Assembly: GCA_036508135.1 (NCBI GenBank)
Contig: DATCHW010000064.1
Coordinates: forward strand, 9,955-73,954
Source: DATCHW01 sp036508135
GTDB lineage: Bacteria; Bacteroidota; Ignavibacteria; Tepidaquicellales; Tepidaquicellaceae
DNA length: 64,000 nt
Direction of reading: 5' to 3'
Below, in pieces: positions 52,600-61,466 of the stretch (position 1 is its first letter; every line of letters starts with the position of its first letter). The notes below the pieces were generated by a model. The model was not told the DNA's origin. It saw only the letters and a list, made by a program, of their open reading frames with translations, and ran no database searches. The position numbers and the translations under genes are program-made.

Positions 52600-53961
52600 T
52601 TATTCGTTATTGTCTTCTTTTTCTTCCTGTTCTGTATTACCTTTATGATCGTGTATTTTGATTTTTATGTCCTTTAATTTGGATTTCACCGAGTCGGGTA
52701 AATTTTCAAATTCCTTCATTTCTCCAGGGTTCATTTCGATTTTTATATTCATATCTTTTAATTTTTTATCAACTTCTATCTGAATTTTTTCATCGAGATT
52801 ATCAAGTTCTTTAAGATTATCATGTTCTTTAAGATTTTCAAGTTCTTTTAATTCTTCCTCATCAAAAATTTTAATATTCATATTCTTCAATTCTTCAAAG
52901 TCAATATTATTCATAACAGAGTCCATTATTTTCCCTACATCCGGGATTTCAATATCAACTATCATTTTTTTATGCATTCTTGATAATACAGAATCCTGAA
53001 TATTTTTAGTTTTTTCATTTACTTTTCTCATTCCGTTTTCAACCCTGATAATAATAGAATCTATCTCAGGATTATCAATAAATATTTCATTGTCATAGCT
53101 GAGACTTTTCAGCGCCCGGTCATTTAGTTTAATAACGATTTTCTCGATAATCGAGTCGGCATTAATAGCTATATTTCGTTGTTCGAGGGATTTTTTAATA
53201 TTCCCGACAGACTTTTCAATATTTACATTCCGTACAATATCATTGTGCAGTTTTATTCTTAAGGAATCCATTTTTTTCTTTGGCACAATATAAGCGATAC
53301 CGGGTATATTATTTAAATCCCTGAAATCAATATCCACTTCATCTTCTATACCTGCAATTTCTAACTGCCTGGAAACATCATTAATAATTTCCGCATGATT
53401 AACGGGCAAAGAAGACATATCAAAGTTAAACAAAGAATAAAGCGCAGCAGCATAAACAGGGCGTTTTACAGGTTCATAGACAGGGAATACATTATAACCA
53501 TAAACATCTCCCATATCAGTTAGATTTGTCTGAATCAAAGAGAGTTGAGATTTGTCAATTTCAGGAGGTATAAGCATTTTATAATTGAGAACCTCTTCAT
53601 TATTTATAACTGTATCCGAGACCATCAAATTAGATTTATCCAACCAGCTGAAATTATCCAATTGCGCAATGGCATTATTTGAGTTTTTATTCATACTCCA
53701 GGATACAACTTTCCCGATGGCTTTATTTTGTGTAATCGGAACTTTTCCTGAAAGGAATAAAATAATTAAGGAAGCAACAATAACTGCATATTTCACTTTA
53801 TTCTCAGAAATAGTTTTAATGAAAATTGATTCGTGAGATTTTGTTTTTTTAATCCCAAAAAAGGATTCTTTCCTGATAAAATTTTCCACTTCAACAAAGG
53901 ATTTGCTGAAATCTTCGGATTTAACCGAATCCCAATATTTATAAAGTGTATTATCTTCCAT
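52600..53961 (-). CDS. Putative anti-sigma factor with long periplasmic coiled domain
   Basis: This 453-residue protein has a soluble N-terminus (residues 1-75) and one membrane segment ('YAVIVASLIILFLSG', about 78-92). The long outer part ends in leucine-rich heptads ('ELENLKEHDNLKELDNL'). It starts inside the ECF sigma gene (11-bp overlap), the classic sigma/anti-sigma layout. I infer that the N-terminus holds the sigma factor at the membrane. No ASD zinc motif (HxxxCxxC) is seen. Confidence 0.7.
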   Translation of the reverse strand: MEDNTLYKYWDSVKSEDFSKSFVEVENFIRKESFFGIKKTKSHESIFIKTISENKVKYAVIVASLIILFLSGKVPITQNKAIGKVVSWSMNKNSNNAIAQLDNFSWLDKSNLMVSDTVINNEEVLNYKMLIPPEIDKSQLSLIQTNLTDMGDVYGYNVFPVYEPVKRPVYAAALYSLFNFDMSSLPVNHAEIINDVSRQLEIAGIEDEVDIDFRDLNNIPGIAYIVPKKKMDSLRIKLHNDIVRNVNIEKSVGNIKKSLEQRNIAINADSIIEKIVIKLNDRALKSLSYDNEIFIDNPEIDSIIIRVENGMRKVNEKTKNIQDSVLSRMHKKMIVDIEIPDVGKIMDSVMNNIDFEELKNMNIKIFDEEELKELENLKEHDNLKELDNLDEKIQIEVDKKLKDMNIKIEMNPGEMKEFENLPDSVKSKLKDIKIKIHDHKGNTEQEEKEDNNE

Positions 53962-54538
53962 TTTTTCCCGTATTAATTTCGGAAATAATTTTTAATGTTT
54001 CTGTTTCCACATCTCTGATCTTCCCGTTGTTCATTAACGACTTTTTATTCAGCGTTGAACTTTCCGCCGTTAAAATAATTTCTTTTAGTTTCTCCCTAGT
54101 CCGTCTCAATCTTGATTTTACAGTCGAAATACTTTTTTCATTCTGAATGTCTGAAATTTCCTCAATCGAAAATCCTGCAATTTCGAAAAGAAGCAATGCC
54201 GTCCGTTCTTTATCGGAGATTAGCGATAATGCCTGTGAAATCAGCATTCTATCTTCATTCATTTTTGCAATGTCAAACAAACAAGGAATATTGCTGCTTG
54301 ATTCAATTTTTTCTATTGATCGAAATCTTTTCCAGAAACTTCTCCTGAAAGTATCATAATAACATCGTGTAATAATTTTAAAGAACCAGGGTTTGAACTT
54401 TTCCGGATTTTTAAGACTATCATGATTTTCCATTGCCTGTAAAACGGACTGCTGTAAAACATCTGATGCTTCTGCTTCTGACTTTCCTGAACACAAAGAC
54501 CAGCAGTACCTTAATGCATCATTATAATGCGGTTTCAA
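53951..54538 (-). CDS. ECF-family RNA polymerase sigma factor
   Basis: This 195-residue protein has region 2 'VLQQSVLQAMENHDSLKNPE' and 'FKPWFFKIITRCYYDTFRRS'. Region 4 is 'LSLISDKERTALLLFEIAGF' with 'SIEEISDIQNEKSISTVKSR'. It would switch on a small regulon in response to an envelope signal relayed by the next gene. Target promoters are not identifiable here. Confidence 0.88.
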   Translation of the reverse strand: MKPHYNDALRYCWSLCSGKSEAEASDVLQQSVLQAMENHDSLKNPEKFKPWFFKIITRCYYDTFRRSFWKRFRSIEKIESSSNIPCLFDIAKMNEDRMLISQALSLISDKERTALLLFEIAGFSIEEISDIQNEKSISTVKSRLRRTREKLKEIILTAESSTLNKKSLMNNGKIRDVETETLKIISEINTGKNGR

Positions 54539-54724
54539 AAGTTCTATAAATCTATCCGTATCCAGTTTTTATATTATTTAGCTCTTTTTAATATAGACGT
54601 AACAAAGAGTAAAAAAGTTGCAATTAATTTTTGCGGGGAGATGTTAATTTAACTCAGGGAGGATATTTAAAAAATGACACTTTGATTAAAATAGCAATTT
54701 CAATAATTTTAAAACCAGAATTTA

Positions 54725-56248
54725 CTATGATCGCCCCTGAATGATATCCCTTACCATATCTGTGATTGCTCTGAAGTCAAGTTTTCCTGTGGCTGCCTTC
54801 GGCATTTCTTCAATAATTACAAACTTGCTTGGCAAAGCTATAAGCGGAAGTTTTTCTGACATTTGCTTCAAAATTGATTTTTCATCTATACGGTGAGTTA
54901 TTGCCACTACTATTTTTGCACCGCGAAGTGCATCAGGAACTTCTACCACACAGCATTCTGTATCATGCGGTAATAGATGCTCGAGAACATCTTCCACCTT
55001 GATGAGAGATACCATTTCGCCGCCTATTTTCAGAAACCTCCGTAAGCGTCCAACATGCCAAAGATAGCCGTCTTTATCCATATATCCCATATCACCTGTA
55101 TCATACCAACCGTGGCGCATACTCAGTGAATTTTTTTCGAAATCATCAAAGTAACCTTTCATCACATTTTCCCCTTTTACAAGTATCTTGCCAATCTCCC
55201 CTTCTTTACACAGTTCTCCGGTCTCATTATTTTCCACCATAACCTGGACTCCATCAAGAGGTCTCCCCACACTTCCCGGACGATTATTTTTTAATGTGTT
55301 TACCGTAATACCGGGGCTCGTTTCTGTTGTTCCATAAGCTTCGAGTAAAACCTTATTGTGTTTTGCTATAAAACCTGCCCTCAGAGAGTCCGGACATTTA
55401 TCTGCTCCGGAAAGAAGAATGTTGGTTTTATTAAAATCTCCCGGTTTTGAATTTCTTAAATATCCCCAAAAGAAAGTAGGTGTCCCCGCCACGAGTGTTA
55501 TATTCTCTTCCCGAACAATATCACATATAGTTTTAAATTCGAGCGGGTTTGCGTAAGTCACCAGTGTCATTCCCATTAAAATAGGAACCCAGAGGTTTGC
55601 TGTTTGCCCGAATACATGGAAGTAAGGCAGATTCGCAAGAAAAATTTCATCTGGTGTTAAAGAAAATGCTTTTATAAGACTTTTAAAATTTGAACTAATA
55701 TTTTTGTGAGTAAGTTGAACAGCTTTCGGCTCCATTTCACTTCCGCTGGTAAAGAGGATAAGCATGGTATCTTCCTCATTTCCCCGGTGAATTTTATTTA
55801 TCAGATTATCAGCGGAAAGACCGGCTTTAAAAGATGTTTTTATTTTTTCGAGAAGCGAAACTGATTTCATAATATCTTCAATATACACCATTCCTTCAAT
55901 ATGCCGGCATTTGATCTTCTTGCAGAATGCTTTCGAAGTAATAATAGTTTTGAAGGCGCATTTTTTCTGGGAATATTCAACATTTGCTTCCACACCGGTA
56001 GAATAATTAATCATCACGGGAACTCTGCCGCTCATAAGAGTGGCGAGTATTGATAAAACAGAAGCAGAAGAGTTCGGAAGCATTATTCCGAGAAATCCTT
56101 CTTCGAATTTTTGGAATTTTTTTGCTAAAATTAATGAGCCAATTAATGCTTTCTTATATGTAAGCCGGCGATCCAGTGTTCTATCAATAATTGCTAATTT
56201 CTTTTCATATTGCTTTGCAATTCTGATAAATTGTTGGTGTAAAAGCAT
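54725..56248 (-). CDS. AMP-forming acyl-CoA synthetase-like enzyme
   Basis: This 507-residue ANL-superfamily enzyme has the P-loop 'ILFTSGSEMEPKAVQLTHKN' (Glu replaces the usual Thr/Gly in 'TSGSTGxPK'). It also has 'LLEAYGTTETSPGITVN', 'YDTGDMGYMDKDGYLWHVGR' and a catalytic Lys in 'KAATGKLDFRAI'. It activates a carboxylic acid as acyl-AMP and probably loads CoA or a carrier. The layout resembles the synthetase part of 2-acyl-GPE acyltransferase/Aas proteins. The substrate is not known. The gene stands alone. Confidence 0.88.
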   Translation of the reverse strand: MLLHQQFIRIAKQYEKKLAIIDRTLDRRLTYKKALIGSLILAKKFQKFEEGFLGIMLPNSSASVLSILATLMSGRVPVMINYSTGVEANVEYSQKKCAFKTIITSKAFCKKIKCRHIEGMVYIEDIMKSVSLLEKIKTSFKAGLSADNLINKIHRGNEEDTMLILFTSGSEMEPKAVQLTHKNISSNFKSLIKAFSLTPDEIFLANLPYFHVFGQTANLWVPILMGMTLVTYANPLEFKTICDIVREENITLVAGTPTFFWGYLRNSKPGDFNKTNILLSGADKCPDSLRAGFIAKHNKVLLEAYGTTETSPGITVNTLKNNRPGSVGRPLDGVQVMVENNETGELCKEGEIGKILVKGENVMKGYFDDFEKNSLSMRHGWYDTGDMGYMDKDGYLWHVGRLRRFLKIGGEMVSLIKVEDVLEHLLPHDTECCVVEVPDALRGAKIVVAITHRIDEKSILKQMSEKLPLIALPSKFVIIEEMPKAATGKLDFRAITDMVRDIIQGRS

Positions 56249-56424
56249 TGTAGATTTTGTTTGTAATTTCGCTTAATTATATTAAAATAATATTTTTATT
56301 TTAAATAAACACTAAACAAATTGTAATTGCTTCAAATTAATTTATGTTATTCAAATACTTTTGTTTCTTATCTTTTTTTTGATATTAATTAATATTAGTT
56401 TCCTGCAAATATAAAATTATATTT

Positions 56425-58248
56425 ATGCATCTTCCATCTTTTAACAATCTGATTTCCGGGGCAAAGCATACTTTTTACAGATTCCCTTTTGTAATTCTGA
56501 CATCGCTAACCGGTGCGGTAAGTATGGCTTATATTATAAATTTACCGTATCCTGAATCACTCAATGTCAGGTATCTTTATAATATAGTGATGGCTTGTTC
56601 GCTCGGAATTCCTTTTCTCATTTCTCTTTCCTTCATCACTGAAAGATTGAAATCATCACGATTCACTTCTTTATTGATACAGACAACAGGATTGATACTT
56701 CTGGTGACTTATTATTTTTCTCTTCCTGCAGAAACAAGTTATATCGATATCACAAGGTACATCGTGCTCGTAATTGCTTTGCACCTGCTTGTATCATTCT
56801 CGCCTTTCATTATCGGAATATTTGATTCTTCGGGAGTACATACATTCTGGCAGTTCAACCAGTTGCTTTTCATCAGGATACTGATAACCGGAGTTTACTC
56901 AGGGGTTCTATATGCGGGTTTATGTATAGCCATACTTTCTTTCGACAAACTCTTTAATATTAACATCAACGAAAAAATTTACGGGCAATTGTTTTTCATT
57001 ATTCTTGGATTTTTTAGTACGTGGTTTTTCCTTTCCGATATGCCATCTGAAACGGAAGCACCGGATACAGGCAGTCCCTATCCGAAAGGTTTGAAAATAT
57101 TCACTCAATATGTGTTGCTTCCTCTTGTAATAATCTATTTGCTCATACTCTATCTATATACAGGAAAAATAATCTTACAATGGCAGCTACCTATGGGTTG
57201 GGTTTCATATTTAATATTGGGATTCTCCGTTACCGGAATTTTTTCATTACTTCTGATACATCCGCTCCGGAATATTGAAGGCAATACCTGGATGCGAAAT
57301 TTTACAAAATGGTTTTATATTACTCTTTTTCCGCTGATAATTCTTTTATTTATTTCTATTCTCAGGAGGACGAACGAGTATGGGATCACCGAGCGCCGGT
57401 ATTTTGTATTCATACTTGCTGTATGGCTTGCCGGTATTGCCCTTTACTTTACGTTAAGTAAAGCGAAGAATATAAAATTTATACCCTTTTCACTTTGTGT
57501 AATCGCTTTTTTATCCTGCTTCGGACCCTGGAGTGCTTATTCGATATCAGAAAAAAACCAGTTGAACAGGCTCGAGAATGTTTTATCAAAGAATAATATT
57601 ATTGAAGACGGTAAAATCAAAAAAATCCGGAATACTGTCACGGATGACGACAGAAGAGAAATAAGTTCTGAAGTAATCTTCTTCTGCGAACGTAAATCAC
57701 TCGGAACTATTCAACCCTGGTTCGATATCGACCTGCAATCAATTAAAGATACTGTTATTAACAATGTCCATAATAAGAAAGAAGCAATGATTGTTGAGTA
57801 TATGGGAGTTGAATTCTTTCCGCAGTGGACTTATCAGGTGGATAAGTATTTTAATTACACGCTGAGAGATTATGATTCGTTTATTCTAAAAGATTATGAT
57901 TATCTGCTGATTTACAAATATGCAATGAACGATACGGCAAAAAACCATTATGTCAAAATCTCTGATTCGATTTCGTTTGAGATAAATAAAAATAATGAAA
58001 ACAATATTATTGAGATAAGACAAAAAGATAAACCTGCAATGAGTATTGATTTAAATTTATTTATAGAAGGATTAAAGAAAAGCAATTCTCCGTCTCCTGC
58101 ACTGAAGGATATGACCATTGAAGTACAGAATGAAAATTTGAAACTAAAATTTGTAATTATATCTATGAACGGTGAAAAAGATCTGGATAAATTAAAAATT
58201 AATTACATAAACGGATATATTTTCGTAAAATTGAATCTTATAAAATAA
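56425..58248 (+). CDS. DUF4153 multi-pass membrane protein
   Basis: This 607-residue protein has about ten to twelve hydrophobic segments in residues 20-380 (e.g. 'VLVIALHLLVSFSPFIIGIF', 'YVLLPLVIIYLLILYLY'). A soluble C-terminal part of about 220 residues follows. The 'LSFDKLFNININEKIYGQL' and 'IIYLLILYLYTGKIILQWQL' regions fit DUF4153. The function of the family is unknown. A 12-bp gap links it to the next gene. Confidence 0.83.
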   Translation: MHLPSFNNLISGAKHTFYRFPFVILTSLTGAVSMAYIINLPYPESLNVRYLYNIVMACSLGIPFLISLSFITERLKSSRFTSLLIQTTGLILLVTYYFSLPAETSYIDITRYIVLVIALHLLVSFSPFIIGIFDSSGVHTFWQFNQLLFIRILITGVYSGVLYAGLCIAILSFDKLFNININEKIYGQLFFIILGFFSTWFFLSDMPSETEAPDTGSPYPKGLKIFTQYVLLPLVIIYLLILYLYTGKIILQWQLPMGWVSYLILGFSVTGIFSLLLIHPLRNIEGNTWMRNFTKWFYITLFPLIILLFISILRRTNEYGITERRYFVFILAVWLAGIALYFTLSKAKNIKFIPFSLCVIAFLSCFGPWSAYSISEKNQLNRLENVLSKNNIIEDGKIKKIRNTVTDDDRREISSEVIFFCERKSLGTIQPWFDIDLQSIKDTVINNVHNKKEAMIVEYMGVEFFPQWTYQVDKYFNYTLRDYDSFILKDYDYLLIYKYAMNDTAKNHYVKISDSISFEINKNNENNIIEIRQKDKPAMSIDLNLFIEGLKKSNSPSPALKDMTIEVQNENLKLKFVIISMNGEKDLDKLKINYINGYIFVKLNLIK

Positions 58249-58260
58249 TTTAAACATAAT

Positions 58261-58926
58261 TTGAACGCAAAAATAAAAGCCATCATTACCGGCGCTACCG
58301 GAATGGTCGGAGAAGGCGTTCTTCACGAGTGCCTGCAGCATAAAGATGTAGACTCTGTTCTGGTTATAGGTAGGAAACATTGCGGCATTTCACATTCGAA
58401 ATTGAAGGAAATAGTAAATAAAGATTTGTTCGGTTTGACTGAAATTGAAAATCAACTAAAAGGTTATGATGCATGTTTTTTTTGCCTCGGTACATCATCA
58501 GTTGGAATGAAAGAAGCAGAATACTATAAAATCACTTACACGCTGACCTTAAACTTTGCAGAAACGCTTAGCAAACTAAATCCGGATATGACATTCTGTT
58601 ACATTTCAGGTTACGGGACAGACAGCACAGAGAAAGGCAGAATTATGTGGGCAAAAGTAAAGGGTAAAACAGAAAATGATTTAATGAAATTGCCTTTCAG
58701 GAAAGTATTTAATTTCCGTCCGGGATTTATGCAGCCTACAAAAGGACTTAAAAATACACTTGGTTTTTATAAATATATAAGCTGGCTTTACCCCTTAATG
58801 CGGCGCATAATGCCTAAATTTTTTTCAACACTGAAAGAGCTGGCATTAGCAATGATACACTCTGCGACCATAGGATATGATAAACAGATATTAGAAGTAA
58901 AAGATATAATAGAGTTATCGAAATAA
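58261..58926 (+). CDS. NAD(P)-binding epimerase-like protein
   Basis: This 221-residue protein has a Rossmann start 'KAIITGATGMVGEGVLHECL', then 'ACFFCLGTSSVGMKEAEYYK' and 'KVFNFRPGFMQPTKG'. It belongs to the atypical SDR/NmrA-like group; a Tyr-x3-Lys is not obvious, so catalysis is uncertain. The start codon is TTG 58261. It is probably cotranscribed with DUF4153 and ends 10 bp before the convergent HEPN gene. Confidence 0.82.
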   Translation: MNAKIKAIITGATGMVGEGVLHECLQHKDVDSVLVIGRKHCGISHSKLKEIVNKDLFGLTEIENQLKGYDACFFCLGTSSVGMKEAEYYKITYTLTLNFAETLSKLNPDMTFCYISGYGTDSTEKGRIMWAKVKGKTENDLMKLPFRKVFNFRPGFMQPTKGLKNTLGFYKYISWLYPLMRRIMPKFFSTLKELALAMIHSATIGYDKQILEVKDIIELSK

Positions 58927-58936
58927 CGGACTGAAA

Positions 58937-59347
58937 TTAATTATTTAACATATTTTCCGCCCACAAAATAAATCTTTCCAGAAATTTCCATAGTTTATCA
59001 ATATCCTTTCTTTCATAAATATCACCACTATAGGAAACTAAATTCTTATGGTCAAGAATTTTAGAAAGTTGCATCAGAGCTTTCTTCTTTTCTTCAGACT
59101 GTGCTACAAGTGAATCAATAAGGTTAACAAGATCCTGATGGTTTTCTCCTTTACTTTTAACACTTCCGAATTTTATAGTAACTGCATCACCGTATGCAAT
59201 AGCAGAATGAACTATCAAAACACCTGCAGCATTCCAGTATTCAAATTCCGAAGCTACTTTTGCCCCATCGAAAAAGTTCTTTGCAACAATTTGATAATCA
59301 TTCGCTTTGGTTTTACTGACCGTCGTTTTCTTAAAAATTTTAACCAT
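58937..59347 (-). CDS. HEPN-like toxin-antitoxin partner of the MNT gene
   Basis: This 136-residue, all-helical protein has 'KANDYQIVAKNFFDGAKVAS' and 'EYWNAAGVLIVHSAIAYGDA', as in HEPN proteins paired with MNT nucleotidyltransferases. A clear R-x4-6-H catalytic motif is not visible; 'LDHKNLVSYSGDIYERKDI' is the closest region. It overlaps the nucleotidyltransferase gene by 8 bp. In known pairs HEPN is the RNase toxin and MNT disarms it by nucleotidylation. Confidence 0.75.
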   Translation of the reverse strand: MVKIFKKTTVSKTKANDYQIVAKNFFDGAKVASEFEYWNAAGVLIVHSAIAYGDAVTIKFGSVKSKGENHQDLVNLIDSLVAQSEEKKKALMQLSKILDHKNLVSYSGDIYERKDIDKLWKFLERFILWAENMLNN

Positions 59348-59954
59348 TTATAATTTTTTCTATTCTTTTTCCGGATAATAAAATACCCTCTTTAATGATA
59401 TCCGGAACAGGGGATTTATTTGATTTTGCACGTTTTACAAATTCTTTTAATGTAATATAAAACGGAGAAATAGTAATTCCATATTTCCCGGAAGCATAAA
59501 TTTTTAATTCATTTATCTCATTTTCCAGAAGTTTTTGCTGATTTCTTTTTTCCATTATAACACAAATATCAAAATCACTTTTTATATTATCTTCATTCCG
59601 GGCAACACTGCCAAAAATATATACGCTGATGCATTTTTTATTGAGTTTCAGCTTGATTTCATTTTTAATGGACTCAAAATATTTCAATTCGACATCCAAC
59701 AACGGGAGAATGGCTTCAATCACCAAATAATGATTCCTGTTCAGACTGAAAAGATGGTCGCGACCTCCCCGTATCCTGTTCACAAGTCCGAGATTTTCCA
59801 GGAAAGATAATGCATTAATACAGGATTTAGGACTAAGTTTTGATAAACGTGCTGTTTCCCTGCCGGAAATTCCGACGGCATAATTTTTTAATGCTCTTAG
59901 AACCGCGATGTTCGAGCCGGTAGAAAATACTTTATTTAATATTTTATTTGTCAA
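59340..59954 (-). CDS. MNT nucleotidyltransferase with N-terminal winged helix (antitoxin)
   Basis: In this 204-residue protein, residues 10-75 are a winged helix ('AVLRALKNYAVGISGRETAR', 'LENLGLVNRIRGGRDHLFSL'). Residues 95-190 are a minimal nucleotidyltransferase with 'GSVARNEDNIKSDFDICVIM', the GS-x10-D-x-D pattern. The start is TTG 59954. The fusion of a DNA-binding domain to the antitoxin implies autoregulation at the inverted repeats upstream. Confidence 0.85.
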   Translation of the reverse strand: MTNKILNKVFSTGSNIAVLRALKNYAVGISGRETARLSKLSPKSCINALSFLENLGLVNRIRGGRDHLFSLNRNHYLVIEAILPLLDVELKYFESIKNEIKLKLNKKCISVYIFGSVARNEDNIKSDFDICVIMEKRNQQKLLENEINELKIYASGKYGITISPFYITLKEFVKRAKSNKSPVPDIIKEGILLSGKRIEKIING

Positions 59955-59964
59955 TAAATTATTA

Positions 59965-60016
59965 ATTGTTTACTTAAGGAAACATATGTTTACTTTTGTA
60001 AACAAACATAAACAAT
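59965..60016. promoter_or_regulatory. Inverted-repeat operator of the MNT-HEPN pair
   Basis: A perfect 7-bp palindrome TGTTTAC-TTTT-GTAAACA lies at 59987-60004. A wider pair ATTGTTTA (59965) and TAAACAAT (60009) encloses it. GTTTAC occurs twice and its complement once within 36 bp, just upstream of the winged-helix antitoxin gene. Confidence 0.65.
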
Positions 60017-60062
60017 CAATAAACAAAAATCAATCAATTTATATCTTCGTTCCACCGCCTGA

Positions 60063-60209
60063 GAGACCGTGTGAAAACACAAATTATCCTTAAAGTAATT
60101 TGGGCTAAAGTCCCGATATAGAGCATCGGGATTTCCAACCCTAATACGGGGCGTTTTAGCTATCCCCGTCGTAAACGACGGGGTAATTTTCTTGTTTTCA
60201 CACGGTCTC
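60063..60209. mobile_element. 147-bp MITE-like element
   Basis: Perfect 17-bp ends GAGACCGTGTGAAAACA and TGTTTTCACACGGTCTC enclose a GTCCCGAT/ATCGGGA hairpin and CCCCGTCGTAAACGACGGGG. The latter is the same palindrome family as the array at 42939-43400. It has no coding capacity. No convincing target-site duplication is visible. Confidence 0.82.
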
Positions 60210-60264
60210 CGGAGCAGTGAAAAGAGAGGAAATGTTAATACGAAAAACGGGAAAAAAAAATACA

Positions 60265-61251
60265 TTAATTATTTACATTTTTCATCACTGCTTCGGGATA
60301 GCGCAATCCCTTTGTAAACCCTAAAGGTGCAGCTAACTCCAACCGTTTAATATCATCATCATTTAATTTTATATCAATTGCACCAATATTTTCTTCCAGG
60401 TATTTAATTCTTTTTGTTCCCGGAATTGGAACTATGAAATCTCTTTTAGCCATAACCCATGCTATCGCTAACTGAGCGGGAGTGCATTTTTTTTCCTTTG
60501 AAATTTCTTCTATGATTTTGACAAGTTCATAATTATGTTCAATATTTTCTTTCTGGAAGCGCGGATGATTTCTCCTGTAATCATTTTCAGGGATAGTTAC
60601 TAAAGGTTTAAATCTTCCGGACAGGAATCCCCTCCCTATCGGAGAATAAGCTACAAAAGTAATACCAAGTTCCCCGCACACATTAAAATGTTCAGTTTCT
60701 ACATCTCTTGTCCATAAAGAATATTCGGTTTGCAATGCAGAAATCGGATGTATTTTATTTGCACGACGTATTGTATTTACAGATGCTTCGGAAAGACCAA
60801 TATATTTCACTTTACCTTCTTTTACCAGATCAGCCATTGCTCCGACAGTATCCTCAATTGGAGTATTTGCATCAACTCGATGCTGATAATAAAGGTCGAT
60901 TACTTCAATATCCAATCTCTTAAGACTATCTTCACAGCATTTCTTTACATATTCCGGTTTACCGTTAACGCCGAGGAAACTTCCGTCCGAACCGCGGACA
61001 TTACCAAATTTTGTTGCCAGAATAATTTTTTCACGAATTGATTTTATTGCTTTTCCGACAAGGACTTCATTTTTTCCGACTCCATACATATCGGCAGTAT
61101 CGAGAAAGTTAATGCCGAGTTCAACTGCCCTGTGAATCACTTTTACAGATTCCTTATCATCTCCGACCCCGTAGAATTCAGACATATCCATACATCCGAG
61201 TCCTATTGGTGATATTTTTAAATCGCTGTTACCGAGTTTTTTGTAATCCAT
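60265..61251 (-). CDS. Aldo/keto reductase
   Basis: This 328-residue TIM-barrel NADPH oxidoreductase has a catalytic tetrad in 'INFLDTADMYG' (Asp, Tyr), 'ILATKFGN' (Lys) and 'DLYYQHRVD' (His). The C-terminal 'PIPGTKRIKYLEENIGA' binds the cofactor. It is closest in style to the AKR13/YajO-type group with broad carbonyl substrates. The gene is monocistronic. Confidence 0.92.
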   Translation of the reverse strand: MDYKKLGNSDLKISPIGLGCMDMSEFYGVGDDKESVKVIHRAVELGINFLDTADMYGVGKNEVLVGKAIKSIREKIILATKFGNVRGSDGSFLGVNGKPEYVKKCCEDSLKRLDIEVIDLYYQHRVDANTPIEDTVGAMADLVKEGKVKYIGLSEASVNTIRRANKIHPISALQTEYSLWTRDVETEHFNVCGELGITFVAYSPIGRGFLSGRFKPLVTIPENDYRRNHPRFQKENIEHNYELVKIIEEISKEKKCTPAQLAIAWVMAKRDFIVPIPGTKRIKYLEENIGAIDIKLNDDDIKRLELAAPLGFTKGLRYPEAVMKNVNN

Positions 61252-61383
61252 ATAATTAAAATTTGAAATTTGAAAATTGAAAGTTTTTATAATATAAGAA
61301 TTTAATAAATGTTTTTAAATTTTCATATATAAGAATAAACACTTCTTTAATCAGAAAGCGTTCCCGAGTAGTATTTGATCTCA

Positions 61384-61424
61384 AAATAAAAAGCCCTGTA
61401 ATTTTAAGAAATACAGGGCTTATA
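61384..61424 (-). terminator. Terminator of the 13-repeat T9SS gene
   Basis: Minus-strand AAGCCCTGTA pairs with TACAGGGCTT and is followed by TTTTTATTTT. Confidence 0.85.
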
Positions 61425-61466
61425 TTGATTCTCTCAAAGGGATTCAAACACGTGTTTTCACAAAAC

